Shown: positions 8,092-16,700 of the stretch, one piece after another
Layout: each line of letters starts with the position of its first letter
Position numbering within the stretch: the stretch's first letter is position 1
Origin: Oscillatoriales cyanobacterium
GTDB lineage: Bacteria; Cyanobacteriota; Cyanobacteriia; Cyanobacteriales; Microcoleaceae
Direction of reading: 5' to 3'
Assembly: GCA_004294385.1 (NCBI GenBank)
Contig: REAP01000079.1
Span: 1 to 42,157 of the forward strand
Length of the DNA stretch: 42,157 bases
Position numbers and translations under genes: made by a program
Notes under the pieces: generated by a model
The model's database searches: none
The model's input: only the letters and a program-made list of their open reading frames with translations
Told to the model about the DNA's origin: nothing

Positions 8092-8781
8092 ATGCTGAGA
8101 CTGATTACAGACTTTGATGGGCCAATAATGGATGTGTCCGATCGCTATTATCGAGTTTATCAGCAATGTCTTGCGGAGACTCAAGGTTCAGATCAACAGG
8201 TGCGGGAACTCCCGAAACCAGAGTTTTGGGACATGAAGCGGGCGCGGGTTCCCGAAACCGAAATTGGGATTCTCTCAGGATTGGATGCCACCCAAGCTGC
8301 GGAATTTGCCCAAAAACGCCGTCAAACTGTTCATACCTTCCCCTATCTGATGTACGATCGGCTAACACATGGAGCAGTGGAAACGCTAGAAAAGGTACAA
8401 CAGGCCGGAGTAGACTTAGTTGTGATGACTATGCGCCGCGTTAGGGAACTCGACGAAGCTTTCAATCGCTGCAATTTAGGGGAATTTTTCCCAGAAGACC
8501 GTCGTTATTGTCTCCCCAACGATTATGTTAAAACTGGGGATGTTAAGGATAAGCCGTTGCTGATGGCAAAAGCTCTCGCTGAATTACCACAGGCTTCTGA
8601 TGTTTGGATGGTTGGGGATACAGAGGCGGACATTGTAGCAGCTAAGACGCACGGTGTCAAGGTAATTGGTGTTTTGTGCGGGATTCGCGATCGATCGCAA
8701 CTAGAACGCCAGCAACCAGACTTAATTGCCAACAATTTGGGCGAAGCAGTCGAGATGATTTTCGATCGATCGCCCTGTTGA
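8092..8781 (+). CDS. HAD-superfamily hydrolase (phosphatase-like)
   Basis: 229 residues, soluble. Motif I is DFDGP (D7 nucleophile, D9 acid/base), motif II is the Thr of MTMR (T113), motif III is probably K154 (VKDKPLL), and motif IV is GDTEAD (D176, D180), so all catalytic HAD positions are present. The helical cap between residues ~15 and 90 is of the C1 type seen in phosphoglycolate phosphatase and beta-phosphoglucomutase-like enzymes. The substrate is unknown; phosphoglycolate or another small phosphate ester is possible. The ATG lies only 57 bp after the MITE and has no clear Shine-Dalgarno. A perfect 11-bp inverted repeat follows the stop. Confidence 0.85.
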   Translation: MLRLITDFDGPIMDVSDRYYRVYQQCLAETQGSDQQVRELPKPEFWDMKRARVPETEIGILSGLDATQAAEFAQKRRQTVHTFPYLMYDRLTHGAVETLEKVQQAGVDLVVMTMRRVRELDEAFNRCNLGEFFPEDRRYCLPNDYVKTGDVKDKPLLMAKALAELPQASDVWMVGDTEADIVAAKTHGVKVIGVLCGIRDRSQLERQQPDLIANNLGEAVEMIFDRSPC

Positions 8782-8790
8782 AATATTAAA

Positions 8791-8828
8791 TAGTGAACAG
8801 TCAACAGTCAACTGTTAACTGTTCACTA
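8791..8828. repeat. Perfect inverted repeat between converging genes
   Basis: TAGTGAACAGT (8791-8801) and ACTGTTCACTA (8818-8828) form an 11-bp perfect stem around a loop that is itself GTCAACAGTCAACTGTTA. It lies between the stops of the HAD gene (+) and the CPP1-like gene (-) and could act as a bidirectional transcript end. There is no T-tract, so a rho-independent terminator is not claimed. Confidence 0.55.
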
Positions 8829-8856
8829 AAGAGGTTAACCTGATTAACTGAACTAT

Positions 8857-9465
8857 CTACCGCAAAAAACTGCTGACTAGCCACAGAGTTAAAAATGTAA
8901 ACAAAGCAATAAACTTCTCTGTTGCGATGAACGCCGGATTAACCAAAGTGGCTAAAAGACTTCCCAACAACAGGCCTATAAGCAGACCTAGCACTGTTAT
9001 AAGTACAGCCCGACCAAATTTTTGTTCCTTGCGGTTCAGAAAATAAAGACAAGAGCCGACTCCTAAAGCTAGAGTCCACTGTAGAGAATTATTACCTGCC
9101 GGATAAACACTCAGCCCAGCCAATCCTGTATAAATTCCAGCCGGCCACAAAATGTCCGATCGACTAGGAGTATCGATTAGCCGTTGTAGCCAAGCAGGAC
9201 TACCAGAGGGAGGAGACGGAGTAAAACTCGCGGGTGCAGGACTCAAGCGCTCAGGAAAGCGGATGCGTTCAGGCACTTTAATTTTACCCTCCTGTCGTTG
9301 TCGCAAACGATCCATGAGGATCGCGTCGTAAGCAGCTTCGATCGATTCCAGGCGTTTCGGATCGGTGCTGCAATCTGCTGCTAGACGAGTGCGGGCTTCT
9401 TGCACTTCATCAAAAGAAGCATTTTCATCGACCTCAAGCAGTTGATAGGGAGTTGGATGACTCAT
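8857..9465 (-). CDS. CPP1-like J-domain-related membrane protein (DUF3353 type)
   Basis: 202 residues. Residues 1-60 resemble a degenerate J domain (PYQLLEVDENASFDEVQEA, IEAAYDAILMDRL) without the HPD tripeptide. A Pro/Ser-rich linker (~65-100) and three or four hydrophobic segments (~108-125, 130-145, 152-176, 182-201) follow. This is the layout of CPP1/Cdf1, the plant and cyanobacterial chaperone-like protein that protects protochlorophyllide oxidoreductase; a related role at the thylakoid is inferred from family resemblance. It is downstream of pgeF on the same strand, but 270 bp of AT-rich repeat DNA separates them, so an operon is doubtful. Confidence 0.75.
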   Translation of the reverse strand: MSHPTPYQLLEVDENASFDEVQEARTRLAADCSTDPKRLESIEAAYDAILMDRLRQRQEGKIKVPERIRFPERLSPAPASFTPSPPSGSPAWLQRLIDTPSRSDILWPAGIYTGLAGLSVYPAGNNSLQWTLALGVGSCLYFLNRKEQKFGRAVLITVLGLLIGLLLGSLLATLVNPAFIATEKFIALFTFLTLWLVSSFLR

Positions 9466-9522
9466 TTATTTTTTTAATAACCCGCTGGAGACTCTCATTA
9501 TATGTTGCAATCTTAACAAGAG

Positions 9523-9555
9523 AGGAAAGCGGGGCGGGGGCTTAGCCGCTTTCCT
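9523..9555. repeat. Inverted repeat upstream of the CPP1-like gene
   Basis: AGGAAAGCGG (9523-9532) pairs with CCGCTTTCCT (9546-9555) around a 13-nt G-rich loop. It is followed by AAAAAG on the plus strand and so lacks a T-tract. It may be a small dispersed repeat or a leader hairpin of the CPP1-like transcript. The rest of the gap (9556-9735) is AT-rich repeat sequence with no gene. Confidence 0.5.
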
Positions 9556-9735
9556 AAAAAGTTTGGTTGCTAGTTTTTATTGATTTCACTGAGGAACCAA
9601 CAAATTTGTGGGATTACTTCTGAAAATGCAGTTTTGAAGTTAGAAGGAAATTACCTAAATTTTAAGTTTTGAGTTTTAAGTTAAAGAGTTAAAATTCAAA
9701 ATTTAAAACTAAATTTTACCTTCTACTTTCTATCT

Positions 9736-10611
9736 TCAGAAGGGAGTTGTTGCGCCGCCACTAACAATTCCAGACCACTGAACTTTTTTAAGTGGATCGC
9801 GGCGGTAGGAAAAAAAGTGAGCTGAGTCAGAATAAGTACAGTGAGGCGCGATCGCCACTTGAGAAGAATTAATTCCCAAATGTTGCAATTGCAGAGCATT
9901 GCAGCGCCGAACATCCAAACGTACTTTTCCCGGTGCTGGATCGGCGAACACAGGAGTTTCGGGCAGTTGGTGCAAAAACTCTAGAATGCTGTCGGCTGTT
10001 GCACCAACCGCACCCTTGGGAGTAATAGTCGCTCCCAGTTCCGCTGCTACTTCCACCGATACCTGGTAAACCTTTCCAGCGATTGCCGGCCCCATCGCAA
10101 TCCTCAGATTTTCCAGTTGACTGCCGCAGGCCACAAGTTGATCGATCGCCTCTGGTAATATCTTAGCAGCAGTCCCGCGCCAACCTGCGTGAACTGCGGC
10201 GACGAGTCCCGTGCGATCGTCAGCAATCAACACAGGCACACAATCCGCCGTACAAACCCAAATCGCCTCAAACTCTCGCTCTGCCACCAAACCATCAGCC
10301 TCAGCATAGATTTCAGCAACAGTTTCTGACCCTGGAGAAACCGGAGAAACCTCACCTGTTTTGAGTACCACATTGCCATGTACCTGCTTAACCCGGTAAA
10401 CCCGCGCTCCAGGCGAGAGAACTTCCACTAAGTCGATCGGGGTGCGGGGCGAAAACGGAGCAGTAAAAAAGCCATGAGACCAGCGATCGAGCAAGCTACA
10501 AGTCAGATAGGGTATCCCTTTCCAACTTTGCCATTGCCAAGTAACATCATCAGAGTCCCCAAGAAATTCAGAGTCCTGAACATTTGTCAAGCGATCGTCA
10601 GCTAAATTCAT
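9736..10611 (-). CDS. pgeF: Peptidoglycan editing factor PgeF (YfiH/YlmD, multicopper-oxidase-like fold)
   Basis: 291 residues from the ATG at 10611, which has GGAAAT upstream; a TTG at 10668 would add 19 residues. The family (once called laccase or polyphenol oxidase) comprises zinc-dependent purine nucleoside hydrolases/phosphorylases; E. coli PgeF keeps L-serine out of peptidoglycan precursors. Conserved segments: VKQVHGN (H79), CTADCVPVLIAD (C124), AAVHAGWRGT (H141), MGPAIAGKVYQVS and the C-terminal FFSYRRD. The His/Cys/His set that binds the metal is complete. The divergent M23 peptidase gene, also a cell-wall enzyme, starts 193 bp away, a suggestive pairing. Confidence 0.9.
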   Translation of the reverse strand: MNLADDRLTNVQDSEFLGDSDDVTWQWQSWKGIPYLTCSLLDRWSHGFFTAPFSPRTPIDLVEVLSPGARVYRVKQVHGNVVLKTGEVSPVSPGSETVAEIYAEADGLVAEREFEAIWVCTADCVPVLIADDRTGLVAAVHAGWRGTAAKILPEAIDQLVACGSQLENLRIAMGPAIAGKVYQVSVEVAAELGATITPKGAVGATADSILEFLHQLPETPVFADPAPGKVRLDVRRCNALQLQHLGINSSQVAIAPHCTYSDSAHFFSYRRDPLKKVQWSGIVSGGATTPF

Positions 10612-10804
10612 TGAATTTGTATTTCCATAATTAACAATATTGCCAAAAAAACCACGAACTTGAATCAACCAAATAGGTTTAACGGAATAATCCCGTTAAC
10701 CCGGTACAATGGTTTGGGTTCTACTTGAATTATCGAATTAAAATAAATTAAAGTTAAGCTGAGTTCGATATCCTTGCGCCCCTGTTGAGTTCAGAAAAAA
10801 AATA

Positions 10805-12592
10805 GTGAAACCAGTTTCAGACAAGCATTGGACAGCACCTGTGAACACCAAAGAGCCAAACAAAAAAGCTAAAATCGCCCCGAATATTCACCGTAAGCGT
10901 CTTTTGTCCGATCGCTCCTTGCTGGTGGGACTAGGTTGCCTTGCCACTTTGGGACTAATCAGCAAAGGCGTAGTTTGGGCACAAACCGACATTCCAACCG
11001 CAGAACAGAGCGGCGGCGCAGCAGACCTCCAGCCCTTATTTGAAGCTCCTCTCCGGGTAGAATCCGCTCCAATCGCAGAAAGCGAACCCCCAGCAGAAGT
11101 GGCACGGGAGCCTCGCTACCAGGAACCAGCTTCCGAACAAGAATACGCCCAACCACCAGCAGCGGCACCTTCGACCCCAGACTATTATCTGCCAGAACCC
11201 GCACTGATTCCCCTGCCGGAATCCACAGCCCAAGAGCCTGCACCTCCTTTTGAAGCACCAGTTAACCCAGCCAGTGCTTACACCGATCGCACAGAATACA
11301 GCGCTGAGGCTACCAACGGCTACGAACCGCCAACAACCATAGAATTTTCAGCGCGATCGACAGAATGTCAAGGAGGGCCAAGTGTTTGTGCGCCAGCTGC
11401 TGTAATTTCCGAGCCAGTGACAGCAGATGCTGGGCCAGAGAACTATAGTCCTCAAAGCCCGATCGCTCCTGACTCCTTTGTTGCTGCTCCTCCATCTCGG
11501 AATGTTGCAGAGAATGCTCCCAGGAATATCCCAGGGAATGTCCCAGGGAATGTCCCAGGGAATGTTGCCAACAATGGTGGTGAAAAAGCTACTGGTACAC
11601 TCGGTCAAGCCGTTCAAAAAATCGGCAGTCAGTTATGGGGTGTTGAACCAAAATCTGTTGATGGACAAGTGGCTGATTCCGCTAATCCACCCTACTCCGC
11701 TAACTCAAGCAACTCGACTGAAGCAGGATATTATGCTAACACTGCGTATTCTGGATATTCTGGCGGAGGTAGCTCAGCTCCAGGATCGAGCATGGGACTC
11801 GGCCCCATTGAAGTCGGCCCGATTAGTGTCAGCAGCGGTAGCAATACAGGTTTTGCTTACTACAATCTCACGCCACGTCCAGCAGGTAAGCTCGGAAATG
11901 GCAACACCACTCTGCTGTTTCCCCTATCTATTGCTGCGGCAATTACTTCGCCCTTTGGGTGGCGGACTCATCCAGTTACGGGCAGCGGCAGATTTCACAC
12001 TGGGACTGACATAGGAGCAGATCTGGGAACACCAGTGCTGGCTGCTTATGCGGGTCAAGTGGCGATCGCCGATTGGTTAGGAGGCTACGGCTTGACAGTA
12101 GTGCTCAATCACAACAAAAACTCTCAGGAAACTCTCTACGGACACCTTTCAGAACTGTTTGTGAAACCAGGAGAGTTCGTCAAACAGGGAGACACCATCG
12201 GCCGCGTCGGTAGTACAGGAATGTCCACAGGGCCTCACCTCCACTTCGAGATCCGGCAAATGACCGCTCAGGGTTGGGTAGCGGTAGATCCGGGTTCTCA
12301 GCTAGAATTCGCCCTAGCCAAAATGATCGGCACTTTGGAAACCGCTAAAGTACCACCAAAAATGCCAGAAATCCTTGCAGCAAAAGACCTGAAGGGATTC
12401 AAAGATTTGGAAAACGACTTGCCCCAACTTCCACCTCTACCAGTGGGAATGGACATTGAAGTTCACAACATCCAGCCACCATTCCCTGAATTTCTCAAGG
12501 CTGATGTTGTTGCGGCTCAAACGAAAGAGTCGCCGGTATCATCACCAAAAATTCAGAAAACTCAGAAAACTCAGAAGCAAGCTAGTAGGTAA
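10805..12592 (+). CDS. Secreted or membrane-anchored M23 (LytM-like) metallopeptidase
   Basis: 595 residues from a GTG start; no nearby ATG is in frame. A basic N-terminus is followed by a hydrophobic stretch at ~37-58 ending VVWAQ, a signal peptide or anchor. Residues ~60-360 are low complexity: Pro/Ala/Glu-rich, then Asn/Ser/Gly-rich, with four tandem repeats of the type GNVP (~236-252). The M23 domain spans ~378-500, with zinc and catalytic residues H398 and D402 (HTGTD) and H478/H480 (HLHF), plus GHLSEL. All are present, so an active D,D-endopeptidase on peptidoglycan is expected in the periplasm. The C-terminal ~90 residues are unrecognised and end in TQKTQKTQK-type repeats. Divergent from pgeF. 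A TAACGG/CCGTTA hairpin lies at 10679-10699, between the two starts. Confidence 0.88.
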   Translation: MKPVSDKHWTAPVNTKEPNKKAKIAPNIHRKRLLSDRSLLVGLGCLATLGLISKGVVWAQTDIPTAEQSGGAADLQPLFEAPLRVESAPIAESEPPAEVAREPRYQEPASEQEYAQPPAAAPSTPDYYLPEPALIPLPESTAQEPAPPFEAPVNPASAYTDRTEYSAEATNGYEPPTTIEFSARSTECQGGPSVCAPAAVISEPVTADAGPENYSPQSPIAPDSFVAAPPSRNVAENAPRNIPGNVPGNVPGNVANNGGEKATGTLGQAVQKIGSQLWGVEPKSVDGQVADSANPPYSANSSNSTEAGYYANTAYSGYSGGGSSAPGSSMGLGPIEVGPISVSSGSNTGFAYYNLTPRPAGKLGNGNTTLLFPLSIAAAITSPFGWRTHPVTGSGRFHTGTDIGADLGTPVLAAYAGQVAIADWLGGYGLTVVLNHNKNSQETLYGHLSELFVKPGEFVKQGDTIGRVGSTGMSTGPHLHFEIRQMTAQGWVAVDPGSQLEFALAKMIGTLETAKVPPKMPEILAAKDLKGFKDLENDLPQLPPLPVGMDIEVHNIQPPFPEFLKADVVAAQTKESPVSSPKIQKTQKTQKQASR

Positions 12593-12616
12593 ACATTCGG
12601 AACAATGGCCATAATT

Positions 12617-13208
12617 CGGACACGGCAATGCCCATTAGTGTCAACTTAAGGTAGAACCAATAGTCCGACAGGGGTTGAAACCCCTGTCTCACATAGCGAA
12701 AGTCCTCTCAAAGAGGACTGAAGAATTAGTTGATATGTATTGGTTTGGGGCAAATCGACCGTCGGTTTCAACTGAAATCTTGCACCATTGTCAGCAACAG
12801 GCTTTCCGGCCTGTTCCACAAAGAGTGGATTTCTTGTGGAACAGGCAGGAAAGCCTGTTCACAAAGGCTTGTTGAGAATGGTGCAAGATCTCAGGTATAA
12901 CTGAAATCTTGCACCATTGTCAGCAACAGGCTTTCCGGCCTGTTCCACAAAGAGTGAATTTTCTTGTGGAACAGGCATCTTGCGTCAGCAACAGGCTTTC
13001 CGGCCTGTTCCACAAAGAGTGAATTTTCTTGTGGAACAGGCCGGAAAGCCTGTTCACAAAAGGCTTGTTGAGAATGGTGCAATATCTCAGTTTCAACCGA
13101 CTTTAGCTATTAGACAGGGGTTTCAATCCCGGTTGGATTCGCGGGCCCACAGACAGACTTGGCGGGCTTTCAGGCTTAAGTTGACACCAATGGGCAATGC
13201 CGTTTCCC
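12617..13208. mobile_element. MITE-like element (GGACACGG family) split by a second element
   Basis: The outer ends are inverted: GACACGGCAATGCCCAT...GTGTCAACTTAAG at 12617-12650 and CTTAAGTTGACACCAATGGG...GCCGTTTCCC at 13175-13208. Inside are the family hairpins CAGGGGTTGAAACCCCTG (~12669) and AGTCCTCTCAAAGAGGACT (~12703), and on the right TAGCTATTAGACAGGGGTTTCAA (degenerate). The element's halves are separated by the inserted element at 12761-13101. No coding capacity. It forms the left part of a 957-bp gene-free gap (12593-13549) made almost entirely of repeats. Confidence 0.8.
12761..13101. mobile_element. Inner inserted repeat element with internal 129-bp duplication
   Basis: Ends GTCGGTTTCAACTG (12761) and CAGTTTCAACCGAC (to 13101) are imperfect inverted repeats that extend through GCACCATT / AATGGTGC. 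Internally, the segment ACTGAAATCTTGCACC...GCCTGTTCCAC occurs at 12771 and again at 12900 (129-bp period), with a third partial copy from 12974 (55 bp on). Each contains the hairpin CAGGCTTTCCGGCCTGTTCCAC / GTGGAACAGGC. It shares its core with the 79-bp repeat at the left end of the window. Confidence 0.7.
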
Positions 13209-13281
13209 TACCCAAAATAATTGGGCAATAATTCGGACACGGCAGTGCCGTTTCCCTACCCAAAATAATTGGGAAATAATT

Positions 13282-13426
13282 CGGACACGGCAATGCCCAT
13301 AGGTGTCAACTTAAGCTGTCAGCCCGCCCCGTGTCCGTTAGTCATCCATCGAGTCCTAAGCGGGGTTTAAACCCCTGTCTAATAGAATGAACCTTAAGTT
13401 GACACCAATGGGCAATGCCGTTTCCC
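13282..13426. mobile_element. Short copy of the GGACACGG-family MITE
   Basis: The left end CGGACACGGCAATGCCCATA...GTGTCAACTTAAG starts at 13282 and the right end CTTAAGTTGACACCAATGG...GCCGTTTCCC finishes near 13426. The interior retains one hairpin (CGGGGTTTAAACCCC, ~13361). It is flanked by direct repeats TACCCAAAATAATTGGG (about 13208, 13256 and 13427) and, on the right, further GGACACGGCACTGCC palindromes at ~13456-13515. These probably mark repeated insertion or duplication. Confidence 0.75.
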
Positions 13427-13549
13427 TACCCAAAATAATTGGGCAATAATTCGGACACGGCAATGCCGTTTCCCTACTCCGGGTAATTGTAGGGACACGG
13501 CACTGCCGTCTCCTCATTTCCGGTAATATGACATACTTATTATTAAAAA

Positions 13550-14389
13550 ATGACATCGACAAAACTTAGCGTTTCTATCAAAGGAACAGGATTTCCCATC
13601 CTTTGTTTGCACGGCCATCCAGGTTCCGGCGATTGTATGTCCGTCTTCACAGAACACTTATCTCAGCGATTTCAAACCATCTCCCCAGACTTGCGGGGAT
13701 ATGGTAAAAGTCGCACTTCTGCTCCCTTTGAAATGACCGACCACCTCCTCGATTTAGAAGCACTTTTAGACGGATTGGCGATCGATCGCACTTTAGCGAT
13801 CGGATGGTCTTTGGGAGGAATCTTAGCCCTCGAATTAGCAATGAAATATCCCCAGCGAATCACAGGTTTGATCGTACTCGCATCCGCAGCTAAACCGAGA
13901 GGAAGTCACCCTCCCATATCTTGGCAAGATAATCTTTATACCGGTTTAGCCGGAATCATCAATTTGGTGATACCGGGCTGGCAGTGGAATATCGATACTT
14001 TTGGCAGGCGATCGCTCTTTCGTTACTTAATCCAGCAGCATACAAGCACCCCTTACCGCTATTTAGCCGCCGCAGGTACTCCCGCGTATCTCCAGACCTC
14101 CAAGATGGCTACAAAAGCATTAAATACCGCTCTCAGGGCTGGATACAACCGACTACCCAACCTCGCCGAAATTCAGTGTCCTTGTTTAGTCATGGCCGGA
14201 GAGGGCGATCGGCACATCACCTCAGCATCCAGTCTAGAAACAGCCCAACACCTGAAGGAAAGTCAGTGGCTGTGCTATCCAAATACAGCCCACTTATTTC
14301 CTTGGGAAATACCCGATCGCGTGCTTGCAGACATAGATCATTGGATTGATAGCCAAAACCCCGACTTCTTAAAGAAATCTGGGCTCTAA
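13550..14389 (+). CDS. Alpha/beta-fold hydrolase
   Basis: 279 residues, full-length single domain. Oxyanion-hole motif LHGHPGS (20-26), nucleophile elbow GWSLGG (S87), acid in GEGD (D220) and histidine in NTAHLF (H248), so the catalytic triad is complete. The cap (~120-195) is helical. The fold includes esterases, haloperoxidases and C-C hydrolases; the substrate cannot be assigned. It starts ~35 bp after the MITE field, so its promoter probably lies within repeat DNA. The region after the stop (14390-14483) carries a degenerate CAGGATGCCTGTTCCACA repeat. Confidence 0.85.
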   Translation: MTSTKLSVSIKGTGFPILCLHGHPGSGDCMSVFTEHLSQRFQTISPDLRGYGKSRTSAPFEMTDHLLDLEALLDGLAIDRTLAIGWSLGGILALELAMKYPQRITGLIVLASAAKPRGSHPPISWQDNLYTGLAGIINLVIPGWQWNIDTFGRRSLFRYLIQQHTSTPYRYLAAAGTPAYLQTSKMATKALNTALRAGYNRLPNLAEIQCPCLVMAGEGDRHITSASSLETAQHLKESQWLCYPNTAHLFPWEIPDRVLADIDHWIDSQNPDFLKKSGL

Positions 14390-14483
14390 GAGCGATCGCT
14401 GCTATTAGACATTTCCTAAAAAGTTTGTCAAAAACAGGCAGGATGCCTGTTCCACAGTAATTATTAGAGATGTCTATTGAACA

Positions 14484-14753
14484 CTAAAAAACGGGTAACA
14501 TACCTCCCTCACCAAACTTTCCCAAGTCATCTGCAACCGTCAAATTCACAGGTTTACAGCGTTGAATCAAAACACTAATACCTTCAGCATCTTCATTTTC
14601 AATGTCTTCTACATATCCCGCTTTTGCAGATTCAGCTTCTGAAGCCGTCATAAACGGGCCAAAATAGTAAACACACCGAGGAGCTGAAGTTTTAACTTCA
14701 ACCCACCAAGCTAATCCAAAAAAGTTGAGTAAACTAATCAAGAGTTCTTTCAT
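14484..14753 (-). CDS. DUF1816 domain protein
   Basis: 89 residues, small and soluble apart from a hydrophobic N-terminal helix (~4-16). The core AWWVEVKTSAPRCVYYFGPF, then SAKAGYVEDIENEDAEGI, matches the cyanobacterial DUF1816 family. Some members are phycobilisome-linker-associated or stress-regulated, but no function is established, so none is claimed. The last ~15 residues (GKFGEGGMLPVF) are variable. It is on the same strand as rlmB, with a hairpin between them. Confidence 0.75.
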   Translation of the reverse strand: MKELLISLLNFFGLAWWVEVKTSAPRCVYYFGPFMTASEAESAKAGYVEDIENEDAEGISVLIQRCKPVNLTVADDLGKFGEGGMLPVF

Positions 14754-14892
14754 AAAAATACTCGGTAAGTGGGAAACTCAGAGTTTTGAGACCTGAGAGG
14801 GACTGACGGGATTTTCTAATGTATTCTACAGTTTTTTCCAGAGTGCTGCGGCAAGATAGTTTTGCTTGTTTGTCGCGAAGTCCAGATCCCTC

Positions 14893-14939
14893 CTGAATAA
14901 GAGGGGATATGAGTATTTCTCAAAGTCCCTCTTATTCAG
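14893..14939 (-). terminator. Perfect 13-bp inverted repeat just after rlmB
   Basis: CTGAATAAGAGGG (14893-14905) and CCCTCTTATTCAG (14927-14939) pair perfectly around a 21-nt loop, beginning 6 nt beyond the rlmB stop. The position fits a transcript end or 3' stabiliser. There is no T-tract on the minus strand, so a classical intrinsic terminator is not certain; it may be a palindromic dispersed repeat. Confidence 0.45.
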
Positions 14940-14945
14940 CCACAT

Positions 14946-16454
14946 TTAGCCATGTACATGAAACTTTTTAGGCCCGCGTTGGCGGTAAATTTCATATAAA
15001 GCCATACCCGTTGCTACCGAGACATTCAAGCTAGCGGTTTTGCCCCTCAATGGAATTGAAACCAATCCGTCACAACCGCGCTGTATCAAAAGGCTCAAAC
15101 CGTCAGCTTCACCACCCACAACTAAAACAGTGGGGCCAGAGAAATTGATTGTCTCTACCGATTGACTAGCATCAGCAGCAGTGCCGTAAATCCAAAATCC
15201 AGCCTCTTTCAATTGTTCCAAAGCGCGGCTGAGATTGACAACCCTCGCCACGGCTAAAGTTTCCAATGCCCCTGATGCTACTTTTCTCACCGTCGAGGTA
15301 ATCCCAACGGCTCGTCGCTGCGGAATCACTATGCCCTGAGTTCCCAATGCTTCTGCGGTGCGAATGATTGCCCCTAAATTGTGGGGATCGTTGAGTCCTT
15401 CTGCTACCACAATTACCGGGCTTTCCGAAGCTAATTTGGCATTGGCAATCAGTTCACTCAAATCTTGGTATTCGTAGGCTGATACTTGAGCGGCTACACC
15501 TTGATGGTTCGATTTGCGAGTGATGTAGTCGAGACGTAAATCGTCAACTTCGTCTATGATGCAACCGTTTGACTTGGCTTCGGTGAGCAAGCTGTGAAAG
15601 CGGGGATCGTAACGAAGATGTGGTACAACCCAGATCCGGTTGAGGACTTGATCGCTTTCCAAAGCCGCTTGCACCGCATGACGGCCATAAATCATGTCCG
15701 TATCTGCTTCTGCTTGTACTTCAGTGCTGCTCGCAGTCTCAAGTACGCGACTCTCTCGGTTTTTGTAATAATTGCCGCGAGACTCCTGGGGGCTGCTGTC
15801 TCTGTTGCTGAAATGACTGCCACGGGATTCCTGGGGGCGACTATCTCTGTTGCCGAAACGACCGCCACGGGATTCCTGGGTGCTGCTATCTCTGTTACCG
15901 AAACGACCGCCACGGGATTCCTGGGTGCTGTTGTCTCTGTCTCTAAAATAATTGCCACGGGATTCCTGGGGGCGACTGTCTCTGTTGCCCAAATAAGTGC
16001 CGCGCGGTTCTTCGGGGCTACCGTCTCTGTCTCTGTAATTATTGGTGCGAGGTTGGGGGCTGCTGTCTCTGTCTCTGTAATTATTGATGCGAGGCTGGGG
16101 GCTGCTGTCTCGGTCTCTGTAATTATTGGTGCGAGGCTGGGGGCTACTGTCTCGGTCTCTGTAATAATTACCAGAAGATGGTTGCGGGCTGCTATCTCTG
16201 TCTCTGAAATGATTATTTCTTCGCAGTTCTGGTTTGCTGTCGGAGTCTGAGTTTCGTTTGAAAACCGATCGCACGGGCATTTCTTGAGACGATCCAAAAG
16301 ATCGCTTTTCAGGCCCTCCGACTCCGCGAGTATCTGGACGAGGCTTGCGTTCAAAGCGGGGAGATGATGACGAATCATCACCACGGCCCTCGCTTTTGAA
16401 TGGTCTGCTATCGCGCTTGGGCCCTTGGGGGTTTGGTCTAGTAAATTTTCTCAT
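14946..16454 (-). CDS. rlmB: 23S rRNA 2'-O-ribose methyltransferase RlmB/TrmH (SpoU) family with long RD-rich N-terminal repeat region
   Basis: 502 residues, about twice the usual ~250. The catalytic part is C-terminal: substrate-binding domain ~254-330 (IYGRHAVQAAL) and SpoU knot domain ~346-490. Motif 1 is LNDPHNLGAIIRTAEA (N355, R365), motif 2 VVGGEADGLS (E449) and motif 3 IPLRGKTASLNVSVATGMALYE (S475, N477). It should methylate a guanosine ribose (G2251 in E. coli numbering) of 23S rRNA using SAM. Residues 1-82 are basic and disordered, and residues 83-234 are ten tandem 14-15-residue repeats of the type YRDRDSSPQPRTN. The repeat gives an RNA-binding-like, RS/RD-type tail; its role is not known. 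mrnC lies 246 bp upstream on the same strand, as in Firmicutes. Confidence 0.9.
   Translation of the reverse strand: MRKFTRPNPQGPKRDSRPFKSEGRGDDSSSSPRFERKPRPDTRGVGGPEKRSFGSSQEMPVRSVFKRNSDSDSKPELRRNNHFRDRDSSPQPSSGNYYRDRDSSPQPRTNNYRDRDSSPQPRINNYRDRDSSPQPRTNNYRDRDGSPEEPRGTYLGNRDSRPQESRGNYFRDRDNSTQESRGGRFGNRDSSTQESRGGRFGNRDSRPQESRGSHFSNRDSSPQESRGNYYKNRESRVLETASSTEVQAEADTDMIYGRHAVQAALESDQVLNRIWVVPHLRYDPRFHSLLTEAKSNGCIIDEVDDLRLDYITRKSNHQGVAAQVSAYEYQDLSELIANAKLASESPVIVVAEGLNDPHNLGAIIRTAEALGTQGIVIPQRRAVGITSTVRKVASGALETLAVARVVNLSRALEQLKEAGFWIYGTAADASQSVETINFSGPTVLVVGGEADGLSLLIQRGCDGLVSIPLRGKTASLNVSVATGMALYEIYRQRGPKKFHVHG
15753..16208. repeat. In-gene tandem repeats of 42-45 bp (rlmB N-terminal tail)
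   Basis: About ten units with a period of 42 bp (14 codons) in the 5' half and 45 bp (15 codons) in the 3' half, encoding (Y/F)(R/G)(D/N)RDSSPQ(P/E)(R/S) variants. The period is divisible by three, so all six frames stay open over long stretches. The unit change from PQPRTN to PQESRG marks two separate expansions. Confidence 0.85.
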
Positions 16455-16700
16455 TTGTTTTTTGGTGGAAGTAAAACTGGTTTTGGCTAAAAGCCAAGGA
16501 ATTTTTGAATTTTTGATTGACGAATGAATCTGGGGCGTTTGAGATTTTAGGTTTACTGAGGTTCGAGGATTTTACCGTTTATTAATTGCTAATTAATCAT
16601 AAATCCTATTTTTCTTAGAAGAGTTTTGCCATTAGATTTTGGCGGCGTAAGACTTTTTAAGTCATAACTAACTACTCACATTTTCTAATAGCTAAAACCT

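Noticed and set aside
9523..9555. GC-rich hairpin considered as an intrinsic terminator
   Set aside because: The run after the stem is A-rich on the plus strand, where no gene ends. On the minus strand it lies upstream of the CPP1-like gene with no T-tract after it.
12675..13562. Small frames and a possible CRISPR-like array in the 12.6-13.5 kb repeat field
   Set aside because: The repeats are palindromic MITE parts with irregular spacing and repeated, not unique, intervening sequence; there are no cas genes.
15594..16384. Long open frames (over 200 codons) on both strands overlapping the rlmB repeat region
   Set aside because: They arise because the 42-45 bp repeats keep all frames open. 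Their products are repetitive and lack a conserved domain, while the rlmB frame runs on into a complete SpoU enzyme.
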